A stretch of 18,374 nt of DNA from Brachybacterium sp. GTDB lineage: Bacteria; Actinomycetota; Actinomycetes; Actinomycetales; Dermabacteraceae. The stretch spans positions 1 through 18,374 of the forward strand of contig JAKDNE010000018.1 of assembly GCA_030451965.1 (NCBI GenBank), given 5' to 3'. The position numbers were made by a program, and so were the translations under genes. Below, one piece after another: positions 5,471 to 12,403 of this stretch. How positions within the stretch are numbered: position 1 is the first letter of the stretch; each line of letters begins with the position of its first letter. Under the pieces are notes generated by a model. It worked only from the letters and a program-made list of their open reading frames with translations, did no database searches and had not been told where the DNA came from.

Positions 5471-5783
5471 CTCGCGGGGGCGGGTGTTCCGGAGGTCACA
5501 GCGCTCTGCAGGCAATCCGTTCCGGCCCCGGCTCCGAACTGCCTATGTGACTCCCCGTCCCGGGGATGTCCGGCACCCGCATCCCGATGCGTGCCCCAGC
5601 ACCACCAGGGAGAAGATCATGACCACATCAGCCATGCCGCCCACCTGATCGATATCCTTCTGATGCCTCAAGCCATGGCGGAGCCGGGCTGGGCGGAGGA
5701 CACTGCACTGGCACCCCGAGCGGCCGTGCGGTGACCATCCTGCCACCCCTCCCGTCCGCTCAGGCCCATCATGAAGGAGTTGC
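5471..5783 (+). promoter_or_regulatory. 5' region of the sigma-factor operon with hairpins and a 9-codon upstream ORF
   Basis: No full-size gene is seen. Reading toward the sigma gene there are two hairpins: CCCCG-TCC-CGGGG (5552-5564), and 5572-5595, where GGCAC/GTGCC and GCAT/ATGC pair with a CC bulge. Next comes AGGGAG (5607-5612) with a tiny frame ATG 5619 to TGA 5648 (MTTSAMPPT). Closer in are CCATCC (5735-5740) and AAGGAG before ATG 5784. A hairpin followed by a short translated ORF resembles an attenuator or a translated leader, but no repeated codon points to a sensed amino acid. The promoter was not identified. Confidence 0.3.
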
Positions 5784-6416
5784 ATGCCTCCAGAGCCCAC
5801 CCCGGCCGACTCGGCGCGCCGGGTCCCCGCTGGCGACGAGCTGCGCCCACTCCGCGGCGAGGAGCTCCGCTCGCCCAGCCCCGCGGACCTGCTGGCCCGC
5901 ATCGCCCTCGGCGACGAGGACGCCTTCTCGCGACTCTACGACGACTCCGCGCCGTTGCTGTTCGGACTGATCCGACGGGTGGTGCGGGACGTGGCGATAA
6001 GCGAGGAGGTGCTGCAGGAGGTCTTCGTGGAGGTGTGGCGCAAGGCAGCTCGTTTCGAGGCCCACCGGGGCAGCGCACGAGGATGGCTGTGCACCATCGC
6101 CCACCGCCGTGCAGTGGACACCGTGCGATCGAGCGAGGCGGCACGGCGACGAGATTCCGAAGAAGGTCTGCTGCAGATGGAGCAGCAGGTCGTGGATGTG
6201 CAGGAGGAAGCGATCATGAGGGTCGAGAGCAGGCGGGTGACGACCGCCATGGGCGCGCTGACCGCGTCGCAGGCCGAGGCGATCCGCCTCGCCTACTTCG
6301 GCGGCTACAGCCACCGGGAGGTCGCCGCCCGGCTCGATATCCCTGTCGGAACGGCGAAGACTCGGATCCGCGACGGCATGATCGTGCTGCGGGATCGGCT
6401 GGGGGTGACCGCGTGA
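5784..6416 (+). CDS. sigK: SigK-like ECF sigma factor
   Basis: 210 aa from ATG 5784, with AAGGAG six bases upstream. It is an alternative sigma factor of the extracytoplasmic-function type. Region 2 covers about residues 33-100 (DLLARIALGDEDAFSRLYDD through EEVLQEVFVEVWRKAARF). A loop follows, then region 4 (about 150-205) with the helix-turn-helix GGYSHREVAARLDIPVGTAK. It is assigned to the SigK group because the next gene is an RskA-type anti-sigma factor and the sequence resembles mycobacterial SigK. Its stop overlaps the anti-sigma start by four bases (GTGA), which couples translation of the pair. The regulon is unknown; genes in the same operon are the obvious targets. The gene symbol follows the group name and is less certain than the family. 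Confidence 0.88.
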   Translation: MPPEPTPADSARRVPAGDELRPLRGEELRSPSPADLLARIALGDEDAFSRLYDDSAPLLFGLIRRVVRDVAISEEVLQEVFVEVWRKAARFEAHRGSARGWLCTIAHRRAVDTVRSSEAARRRDSEEGLLQMEQQVVDVQEEAIMRVESRRVTTAMGALTASQAEAIRLAYFGGYSHREVAARLDIPVGTAKTRIRDGMIVLRDRLGVTA

Positions 6417-7303
6417 ACGAGCAGAAGCACACCATGACCGGTGCCTGGGCGCTGAACGCCCTGGACGCCGAGGAGCGCGAGCAGGTGCGCCGCTGCCTCG
6501 AGGAGGATCCCGAGGCCGCCGCCGAGGCCGCCGGCTTCGAGGAGACCGCCGCCGAGCTCGCCGCCAGCCTCCCCCCGCTCGCCCCGCGACCGGAGCTGAA
6601 GGCCGCGGTGATGGCCCGTCTCAGCACCACCCGCCAGCTCTCCCCGCTGTCGGAGGAGGAGCTGCCGGAGGCAGACGCGGCAGAGCCTGTCGCCACCGCA
6701 CAGAGCCGCACCCCGTCCTCGCCCTCGGCTGCTCCGTCGGCCGACGACACCTCGACGCCGCCGTCCCCGCCGGCCCGGGTCGTCTCCCTGGACCGCTACC
6801 GGGCGAGCGTGCGACGCGGCCGCTGGTCCGCGGTCGCCGCGGCGGCGCTGCTGCTGACCACGATCGCCGGCGCTGGGCTGTGGAACAGCGAGCGCATCGC
6901 CGAGCAGGAGGCCCGCACCTCGCTCGAGGCCATGGCCACCGAGCAGGCGAGCGCCGAGGCGGAGCGCGCGACGCTCTCCACGATCCTCGCCTCCGATGAT
7001 GTGGCGCATCTGGCCGTCCCCTCCCAGGACGGCGGTTCCCTGCAGCTGATGTACTCCCGTGAGCAGCAGGCGATGCTCGTGCAGGCCGCAGACCTGCCGA
7101 CCCTGCCCGAGGACGAGGCCTACCAGCTGTGGATGATCGATGACTCCGGCATCACCAGTGCCGGGATGCTCCAGGACCCGGCCGACGCCGTGACGCATGA
7201 GGGCGAGATCCCCGAGGACGTGACGGTCGGTCTGACCATCGAGCCCGCCGGCGGCTCGGAGCAGCCGACCATGGATCCGATCGCGGCCGGCGTGCTGTCA
7301 TGA
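6413..7303 (+). CDS. rskA: RskA-like membrane anti-sigma factor
   Basis: 296 aa from GTG 6413. The N-terminal cytoplasmic part (about 1-70, with GAWALNALDAEEREQVRRCL) is the sigma-binding domain; it lacks the HxxxCxxC zinc motif of many anti-sigma factors, as expected for RskA. A long Pro/Ser/Ala linker (about 75-122) leads to one membrane helix (about 138-157) and an outer RskA domain (about 160-296) with EDEAYQLWMIDDSG, typical of the family. In mycobacteria RskA holds SigK until it is cleaved in the membrane. It overlaps the sigma gene upstream and the molybdoenzyme gene downstream (ATGA, four bases), so all three products should be made together. The linker is rich in low-complexity Ala/Pro/Ser. 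Confidence 0.88.
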   Translation: MNEQKHTMTGAWALNALDAEEREQVRRCLEEDPEAAAEAAGFEETAAELAASLPPLAPRPELKAAVMARLSTTRQLSPLSEEELPEADAAEPVATAQSRTPSSPSAAPSADDTSTPPSPPARVVSLDRYRASVRRGRWSAVAAAALLLTTIAGAGLWNSERIAEQEARTSLEAMATEQASAEAERATLSTILASDDVAHLAVPSQDGGSLQLMYSREQQAMLVQAADLPTLPEDEAYQLWMIDDSGITSAGMLQDPADAVTHEGEIPEDVTVGLTIEPAGGSEQPTMDPIAAGVLS

Positions 7304-8868
7304 CCGCCCCGGCCCTGCGCACCGCCCGAGCCCGCCGATCCGCCCCGGGCTGGTCGGCGGCGTCCGGAGTGGTCGCCGGGCTGGTGCTGGTGGCCGTCGC
7401 GGAGCTGCTCTCCCTGGCCTTCGCCTCCTCCTCCGCGCCCTTCGTGGCCGTCGGCGGCGCCTTCGTCGATGTGGTCCCGCCCGGCGTGAAGGACCTGGTG
7501 ATCAGCCTGTTCGGCACCAGCGACAAGCTGGTGCTGTTCGCCTCGATGATCGTGGTGTACGCCGGGATCACGGCGCTGATCGGCCGGCTCGGGGACACCC
7601 GGCCCCGCCCGTCCGCCGCCCTGCTCGGCGGCCTCGGCGTGCTCGCGATGGTCCTGGTGCTCACCCGCGCCCAGAACACGGCCGCCGATGTGCTGCCCAC
7701 CCTGGTTGGCACCGTGGTCGCGGTCCCGACCCTGCTGCTCCTGCTGCGCACCGTCCACGGGCCTGCCGCCTCCGATGACGCCGGGACCGCCTGGACCCGT
7801 CGGCGCTCCCTGCTGGGCGTCGGCGCCGTGGGCCTGCTCGCCGTGATCGGTGTTGCGACCGCACGCAGTCTCACTGCGAGCCGCGAGCTCGCCCGCCGTG
7901 CCGCGCAGTACGTGCTGCCGGCGCCCCGCAGCACCGTGGAGCCGATCCCTGCGGACGCCCAGGTCCAGCTCGAGGGGATGCCGCCGTTCGTCACCCCGAA
8001 CAGCGAGTTCTACCGGATCGACACCGCCCTCTCGGTGCCGCGCGTGGACCCCACCAGCTGGCAGCTGCGGATCCACGGCCTGGTGGACCGCGAGCTCACG
8101 GTGGACTTCGCGCAGCTCCTCGCGGAGCCGATGATCGAGAAGCATGTGACTCTGGCCTGCGTCTCCAACCCGGTCGGCGGCGATCTCGCCGGCAATGCCA
8201 CCTGGCTCGGGGTGCCCGTGCGCACCCTGCTCGAGCGGGCCGGGATCAAGGACGGGGCCGACATGGTCCTGTCCCGGTCCATCGACGGGTTCACCGCCTC
8301 CACCCCGCTCGAGGCGCTCACCGACTCCCGGGACTCGCTGATCGCGGTGGGCATGAATGGCGAGCCGCTGCCGGCGGAGCACGGCTATCCGGTGCGGATG
8401 GTGGTGCCGGGCCTGTACGGGTACGTCTCGGCCACCAAGTGGCTCACCGAGCTCACGGTCACCCGCTTCGCGGACGACGTCGCCTACTGGTCCACTCGGG
8501 GCTGGTCCGAGCGCGGGCCGATCAAGATCGCCTCCCGCGTGGACGTCCCCCGCGCTCGCGCGGATCTCACCCGGCAGGATGACGGTGCCGCGATGCTCGG
8601 GGGCACCGCCTGGGCGCAGCAACGCGGCATCGCAGCCGTCGAGGTGCAGATCGACGACGGCGACTGGCGGGAGGCGGAGCTCGGAGCCGAGGTCTCCGAG
8701 GACACCTGGGTGCAGTGGTCGCTGCGCTGGGAGGATGCCTCCCCCGGGGAGCACCGCATCACGGTCCGCGCGATCGATGGCGAGGGCCGGCTGCAGACCT
8801 CGCAGCACGCGAACCCCGCACCCGACGGAGCCAGCGGCTGGCACTCGGTGCGCTGCAGCGTCCTCTGA
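7300..8868 (+). CDS. membrane-anchored molybdopterin-dependent oxidoreductase (sulfite oxidase family)
   Basis: 522 aa from ATG 7300. About five membrane helices fill residues 21-190 (near 21-43, 78-96, 107-122, 131-149 and 170-189). WTRRRSLLG precedes the last one, resembling a twin-arginine signal. The oxidoreductase molybdopterin domain (about 220-400) carries the probable molybdenum-ligand cysteine C287 in TLACVSNPVGGDLAGNATW, and HGYPVRMVVPGLYGY further on. A C-terminal Mo-cofactor dimerisation-type domain closes it (VEVQIDDGDWREAEL; HRITVRAIDGEG). The catalytic part should lie outside the membrane. The family includes sulfite oxidases and YedY/MsrP, which reduces methionine sulfoxide in proteins; the substrate here is unknown. 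Its start overlaps rskA by four bases, so it is the third gene of the sigma-factor operon, and 37 bp separate it from the convergent photolyase. Confidence 0.88.
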   Translation: MTAPALRTARARRSAPGWSAASGVVAGLVLVAVAELLSLAFASSSAPFVAVGGAFVDVVPPGVKDLVISLFGTSDKLVLFASMIVVYAGITALIGRLGDTRPRPSAALLGGLGVLAMVLVLTRAQNTAADVLPTLVGTVVAVPTLLLLLRTVHGPAASDDAGTAWTRRRSLLGVGAVGLLAVIGVATARSLTASRELARRAAQYVLPAPRSTVEPIPADAQVQLEGMPPFVTPNSEFYRIDTALSVPRVDPTSWQLRIHGLVDRELTVDFAQLLAEPMIEKHVTLACVSNPVGGDLAGNATWLGVPVRTLLERAGIKDGADMVLSRSIDGFTASTPLEALTDSRDSLIAVGMNGEPLPAEHGYPVRMVVPGLYGYVSATKWLTELTVTRFADDVAYWSTRGWSERGPIKIASRVDVPRARADLTRQDDGAAMLGGTAWAQQRGIAAVEVQIDDGDWREAELGAEVSEDTWVQWSLRWEDASPGEHRITVRAIDGEGRLQTSQHANPAPDGASGWHSVRCSVL

Positions 8869-8905
8869 GCCCGAGGTACGGCAGCAGGACCCCGTCCTCG
8901 CGCCC

Positions 8906-10297
8906 TCAGCGGCCGGAGGCGCCTCGGACGTCCTCGTACGCAGCCAGGGCATCGCGACGGGAGGCGCTCAGATCCACGATCGGTGCATCCCTGTCGGACG
9001 TCCCGATCTCGGGCACCCACTGCCGCACGTAGCGCCCCTCGGGGTCGAAGCGCTCCTGCTGCCGCTCGGGGTTGAACACGCGGAAGTACGGCGCCGCATC
9101 GTCACCCGTCCCGGCCACCCATTGCCAGTTGAACGGGTTCGACGCCTCGTCGGCGTCGACCAGCGTGTCCCAGAACCACTGCTCCCCGCAGCGCCAGTGC
9201 AGGCGCAGGTTCTTCGTGAGGAAGGACCCCACGACCAGGCGCACCCGGTTGTGCATCCAGCCCGTCCGCCACAGCTGTCGCATGCCGGCATCGACCAGAT
9301 CGATGCCGGTGCGGCCGTGCTGCCAGGCGTGCAGCTCCTCGGTGTCCTCCCGCCACGCGAACGCGTCGAACTGCGCGCGGACGTTCCGGTGGGCGAGATC
9401 CGGCAGCTGGAACAGCCGGTGCCAGGCGAACTCGCGCCAGAGCAGCTCGGCGCGGAACGTGTCATGGCCCGTGCCGCGGCCCAGTTCCAGGCTGCGTTGC
9501 CACACCTCGTGCGGGGAGATCTCGCCGAACCGGAGGTGCGGGGAGAGGGACGACGTTCCTGCGACGGCCGGGCGCTCACGATCCTCCGCGTAGTCATCCA
9601 GCACGTCCTCGAGAGCATCGAGCTTCCGCCTCGCTCCTGCCTCCCCCGGAGTCCAGGTCTGCCTGAGACCTCCCGCCCAGTCAGGGGCGGTCGGCAGCCA
9701 GGCCCGGTGATCGAGGATCTGTTCGACGTGCGCCCCACCGCGCCAGGCGTGCATCTCGTGGCCCCCTGCACGGACGCCGTCTGCCGGGCCCGTGAGAGGG
9801 GAGGGGATGCCGATGCCGGGGCGGGGCGGTGCGGCGGCGCGGCAGGCCCGGGCGAAGGCCGAATAGACCTTGTACGGCGATCCGGCCTGCGTCGTGATGG
9901 TCCAGGGCTCGTGCAGGAGGTAGCCCTCGAAGCTCTCTGCGCGCACGCCTGCCTCACGCAGCGCACTCTTCACCCGTGCGTCCACGGCGCGCCGCGGGGC
10001 GTGATATCGGCGGCTCCACCGCACCGAGTCGGCACCCGAATCCCGGACCAGCTGCGGGATCAGCTGCTCGGGATCCCCGCTGACCAGTACGAGGGGCACT
10101 CCGTGCTCTCGCAGCTGCTCGCCCAGACGGCTCAAAGAATGGTGCAGCCACCAGCGTGTGGCGCCACCCAGAGGACGAACACCCTCGATCTGCTCGTCGA
10201 TGTGCACGGCGATGACAGGGCCCTCGTCGGCTGCGGCTGTGAGAGCAGGGTTGTCATGGAGTCGAAGATCATCGCGCACCCACCAGATCCCGGTCAT
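8906..10297 (-). CDS. phr: deoxyribodipyrimidine photolyase
   Basis: 463 aa from ATG 10297, with GAGGGGG about seven bases upstream. It repairs UV-induced cyclobutane pyrimidine dimers using light and reduced FAD. The N-terminal alpha/beta antenna domain starts MTGIWWVRDDLRLHDNPAL. The C-terminal FAD domain contains TSSLSPHLRFGEISP, LLWREFAWHRLFQ, GIDLVDAGMRQLWRTGWMHN and DADEASNPFNWQWVAGTG, then APYFRVFNP. The Asn in ASNPFNW matches the position of E. coli Asn378 near the flavin, and the Trp after it matches the last electron-transfer tryptophan (W382). These features favour a class I CPD photolyase over a cryptochrome. The antenna cofactor cannot be told. It is downstream of, and in the same direction as, an unidentified gene, with 61 bp between them including a small hairpin. 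Confidence 0.93.
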   Translation of the reverse strand: MTGIWWVRDDLRLHDNPALTAAADEGPVIAVHIDEQIEGVRPLGGATRWWLHHSLSRLGEQLREHGVPLVLVSGDPEQLIPQLVRDSGADSVRWSRRYHAPRRAVDARVKSALREAGVRAESFEGYLLHEPWTITTQAGSPYKVYSAFARACRAAAPPRPGIGIPSPLTGPADGVRAGGHEMHAWRGGAHVEQILDHRAWLPTAPDWAGGLRQTWTPGEAGARRKLDALEDVLDDYAEDRERPAVAGTSSLSPHLRFGEISPHEVWQRSLELGRGTGHDTFRAELLWREFAWHRLFQLPDLAHRNVRAQFDAFAWREDTEELHAWQHGRTGIDLVDAGMRQLWRTGWMHNRVRLVVGSFLTKNLRLHWRCGEQWFWDTLVDADEASNPFNWQWVAGTGDDAAPYFRVFNPERQQERFDPEGRYVRQWVPEIGTSDRDAPIVDLSASRRDALAAYEDVRGASGR

Positions 10298-10320
10298 CGT
10301 TGAGCCCCCTCGTCGTCTGC

Positions 10321-10335
10321 CCTGGCGAGCCCAGG
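10321..10335. terminator. small hairpin between the unknown gene and the photolyase gene
   Basis: CCTGG (10321-10325) and CCAGG (10331-10335) pair around CGAGC. It lies after the stop of the 268-aa gene and before the photolyase start on the minus strand. It could weaken read-through or be part of the photolyase leader. The stem is short, so confidence is low. Confidence 0.25.
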
Positions 10336-10358
10336 CGTCGCGGCTCCGCCCAGCGTAG

Positions 10359-11165
10359 CTACAGGGGATGCCGCATCAGGGCGGTCCGCGCCAGGCCGTC
10401 GGGTGCGATCAGCCCCTGCGCGGCCACCAGCTCGTACAGGGCGTCCGGCATGTCGGCCATCCGGGCGCAGACCGCGGCCGCATCCCCGACGAAGCGATCA
10501 TCACCCGTCAAGACGCTGAGCTCGTCGAAGATCTCCTGTTGACGGTGACGAAGCGGAAGCGGACGCCCATCGGCGAGGACCCCCCAGCGCGAGGCGTAGA
10601 CGTCGAAGACTGCGGGTTGCTCACCGGTGGCGAGACTGAGCGGGAACTCCTCGGTCGACAGCCGGAGGCGGTCGTAGTTCGGCTCGGTCTCGTCGACCAC
10701 GGCCAGCTGTGCATCGTCGAACCAGGTCGCCACCAGCTCCATCCTTTCCCCCTCGGCCCGATACGGCGCGGCCGGCAGATAGCCGGCGGCGGCGATGCCC
10801 GCGACATGACCGACCGCCAGATCGTGCACCGTGCAGCGCACGAAAGGCGTGGTCACCGCGATATCGCGGCCGGAGCGACGGTACTTGCGGGCGATGGTCT
10901 CCGGGGTCTGGTTGGAGCCGACGGCGAGCACCAGGGTGCGCTCGGCCAGGGGCGCCACACCCTCGGCGGCGAGGACCTGCTCGATGGCCGCGACGTCCAC
11001 CACCGGCTCATCGAGCTGCTCGGTCGGGGCCTCGACGCCGCCAATCGGGTCCAGGTCCACGATCCCCCCGCGCAGCAGCAGCGCGGACCGCACCGCCGGG
11101 CCGAGCCATGGATAGTCCTCCGGTGCGGCGGTGCGGGCAGGGGTGTCGAGCGACGAGGAAGCCAT
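10359..11165 (-). CDS. conserved-looking hypothetical protein (268 aa)
   Basis: 268 aa from ATG 11165; I do not recognise it with certainty. There is no signal peptide or membrane helix, so it should be cytoplasmic. The middle reads RTLVLAVGSNQTPETIARKY, followed about 20 residues later by VRCTVHDLAVGHVAGIAAAGYLPAAPY. A beta-strand ending in GSN near the start of a domain recalls the YGSN loop of gamma-glutamylcyclotransferase-like folds, but the rest was not matched and the resemblance is weak. The second half contains ELVATWFDDAQLAVVDETEPNYDRLRL. The start is supported by TAGGGT six bases upstream of ATG, a leaderless arrangement. It lies back-to-back with the YbaK-like gene and upstream of photolyase in the same direction; context does not reveal a function. 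Confidence 0.72.
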   Translation of the reverse strand: MASSSLDTPARTAAPEDYPWLGPAVRSALLLRGGIVDLDPIGGVEAPTEQLDEPVVDVAAIEQVLAAEGVAPLAERTLVLAVGSNQTPETIARKYRRSGRDIAVTTPFVRCTVHDLAVGHVAGIAAAGYLPAAPYRAEGERMELVATWFDDAQLAVVDETEPNYDRLRLSTEEFPLSLATGEQPAVFDVYASRWGVLADGRPLPLRHRQQEIFDELSVLTGDDRFVGDAAAVCARMADMPDALYELVAAQGLIAPDGLARTALMRHPL

Positions 11166-11177
11166 CGGTCGACCCTA
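11163..11177 (-). promoter_or_regulatory. -10 box and leaderless start of the 268-aa gene
   Basis: Minus strand: TAGGGT (11177-11172), six bases, ATG 11165. This fits TANNNT-N6-ATG and predicts that transcription begins at the start codon. No Shine-Dalgarno is present. Confidence 0.5.
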
Positions 11178-11242
11178 TCGAGGCTGTCGCACCCACCCCA
11201 GGATCCCGCGACCTCTCTCACGCCGGTCCGGGGCGGCGGGCC

Positions 11243-11257
11243 TACCCTGGGCCCATG
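11243..11257 (+). promoter_or_regulatory. -10 box and leaderless start of the YbaK-like gene
   Basis: TACCCT (11243-11248), six bases, ATG 11255. This is the same TANNNT-N6-start layout as the divergent neighbour, and the bases before ATG (GGGCCC) hold no Shine-Dalgarno. The two promoters are back-to-back in an 89-bp intergenic region. No clear -35 was seen. Confidence 0.55.
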
Positions 11258-11728
11258 AGCGAACAGCGTGCGGTCACTGCTCTGGAGGCCTCCGGGCTGG
11301 ACTTCGAGATCACCCGGCACGGCCTCAGGGGTTCCCTCGCGGAAGCGGCAGCGGCGCGTGGTGTCGAGCCCCGCGACATCATCAAGACCCTGGTGGTGCG
11401 GCGAGGTGACGGGGATTTCCTGTTCGTGCTGGTGCCCGGCGACCGGGAGATCTCCTGGCCGCGGCTGCGGGCGCTGCTGGGCGTGAACCGGCTGTCGATG
11501 CCGGACCAGGAGATCGCGAAGGAGGTCACCGGCTACGAGCGCGGGACCATCACGCCCTTCGGGGCGAGGACCGCCTGGCCGGTCATCGCCGATGCCGACC
11601 TCGCCAGCGGCCCGGAGCGCAGGATCTCCCTCGGTGCCGGCGCCCACGGGGTCGCGGTGACCGTGTCCGCCGAGGCGGCCCTGACCCACCTCGACGCCCG
11701 GATCGCCGACATCACCGCTCCCGCCTGA
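11255..11728 (+). CDS. YbaK/EbsC-family aminoacyl-tRNA deacylase
   Basis: 157 aa from ATG 11255. YbaK-type proteins hydrolyse mischarged aminoacyl-tRNA in trans, classically Cys-tRNA(Pro), keeping the code accurate. The fold runs the full length: ALEASGLDFEITRHG at the start, DIIKTLVVRR with the lysine corresponding to the key YbaK lysine, FLFVLVPGDREISWPRLRALLG, then GTITPFGARTAWPVIADADL and RISLGAGAHGVAVTVSAEAAL, the usual family ending. Length is normal for YbaK/EbsC (about 155-160 aa). Whether the true substrate is Cys-tRNA(Pro) or another mischarged tRNA cannot be told from sequence alone. It is divergent from the unknown 268-aa gene and followed by a strong hairpin terminator. Confidence 0.9.
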   Translation: MSEQRAVTALEASGLDFEITRHGLRGSLAEAAAARGVEPRDIIKTLVVRRGDGDFLFVLVPGDREISWPRLRALLGVNRLSMPDQEIAKEVTGYERGTITPFGARTAWPVIADADLASGPERRISLGAGAHGVAVTVSAEAALTHLDARIADITAPA

Positions 11729-11741
11729 CCCCGGCAGCGCA

Positions 11742-11775
11742 ACGGGCGGGCACCCCGGGCGGGGTGCCCGCCCGT
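11742..11775. terminator. strong hairpin terminator between the YbaK-like and DUF3566 genes
   Basis: ACGGGCGGGCACCCC (11742-11756), loop GGGC, then the exact complement (11761-11775): a perfect 15-bp GC-rich stem 13 bases after the YbaK stop. The genes on each side are convergent, so it can serve both. There is no U-tract, as is common in high-GC actinobacteria. Confidence 0.8.
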
Positions 11776-11818
11776 GACGGCAGGTGAGGGGAGATCGCCA
11801 CGCGGCGCCGCCCCGGTC

Positions 11819-12400
11819 TCACTCGTCGGTGAAGGTCATCTTCAGTCCGCCCAACAGCGCCGCCACCAGGTTGTAGAGGAAGGCCCCCAGGGTGCCGAGC
11901 GCGGTGATGATCACGATGTTCACCACCGCGACGATGGTGCCGTAGCTGGCCATCTTCGAGAAGGTGAAGAACTCCATGAACGGCAGCGGTTCGCCGCCGT
12001 TGAGGTCCCGGCCCAGCTGATCGATCTTGGCCCAGAGGCCGATCGCCTCGACCAGATTCCACAGCACGATCACCGCGACCACGGTGGCGATGCCGATCGC
12101 GATCGCCGCCAGGAAGGACAGCTTCATCACCGAGAACGGGTCGAGTCGGGCCAGGGTGAGGCGCACGCGGCGCGGTCCGCGGCGCTCCTTCTCCGCCGTG
12201 TTCCCGATGCCGGTGGTCTTCTTCGGGCTGCGGCTGGCGCCACGGGCCGCCGATCCCCTACCTGTGCCGATGGTCTGCTCGGAGGTCTCCGTCGTCGCGG
12301 GGGAATCCGCCGACGGCTTCTCCGTGAAGGCCGGGAGCTTGGACGTGGACTCTGCCGGGCTGGGGGGCCCGGTGGTGGTCCTGGAGTCACTGGTGCTCAC
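11819..12400 (-). CDS. DUF3566 membrane protein of the gyrase operon
   Basis: 193 aa from GTG 12400. The first 75 residues are a disordered Ser/Thr/Pro/Lys-rich head. A basic stretch (KERRGPRRVRLTLARLDPFSVMKLSF) leads to two membrane helices (about 92-115 and 153-184) around the loop LNGGEPLPFMEFFTF. This is the DUF3566 architecture, found directly after gyrA throughout Actinobacteria; its function is unknown. The start follows the gyrA stop by three bases, and the AAGGAG that serves it is formed by the last codons of gyrA, so translation is coupled. The downstream terminator (11742-11775) closes the operon. Confidence 0.88.
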   Translation of the reverse strand: MSTSDSRTTTGPPSPAESTSKLPAFTEKPSADSPATTETSEQTIGTGRGSAARGASRSPKKTTGIGNTAEKERRGPRRVRLTLARLDPFSVMKLSFLAAIAIGIATVVAVIVLWNLVEAIGLWAKIDQLGRDLNGGEPLPFMEFFTFSKMASYGTIVAVVNIVIITALGTLGAFLYNLVAALLGGLKMTFTDE

Positions 12401-12403
12401 GGA

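Noticed and set aside
7120..8952. 610-codon minus-strand frame opposite the molybdoenzyme
   Set aside because: The composition is Gly/Arg/His/Asp-rich without domains; the opposite strand encodes a complete oxidoreductase.
8357..10303. 648-codon plus-strand frame across the end of the molybdoenzyme and the photolyase
   Set aside because: It spans two well-supported genes in the wrong frame or strand and shows no family motif.
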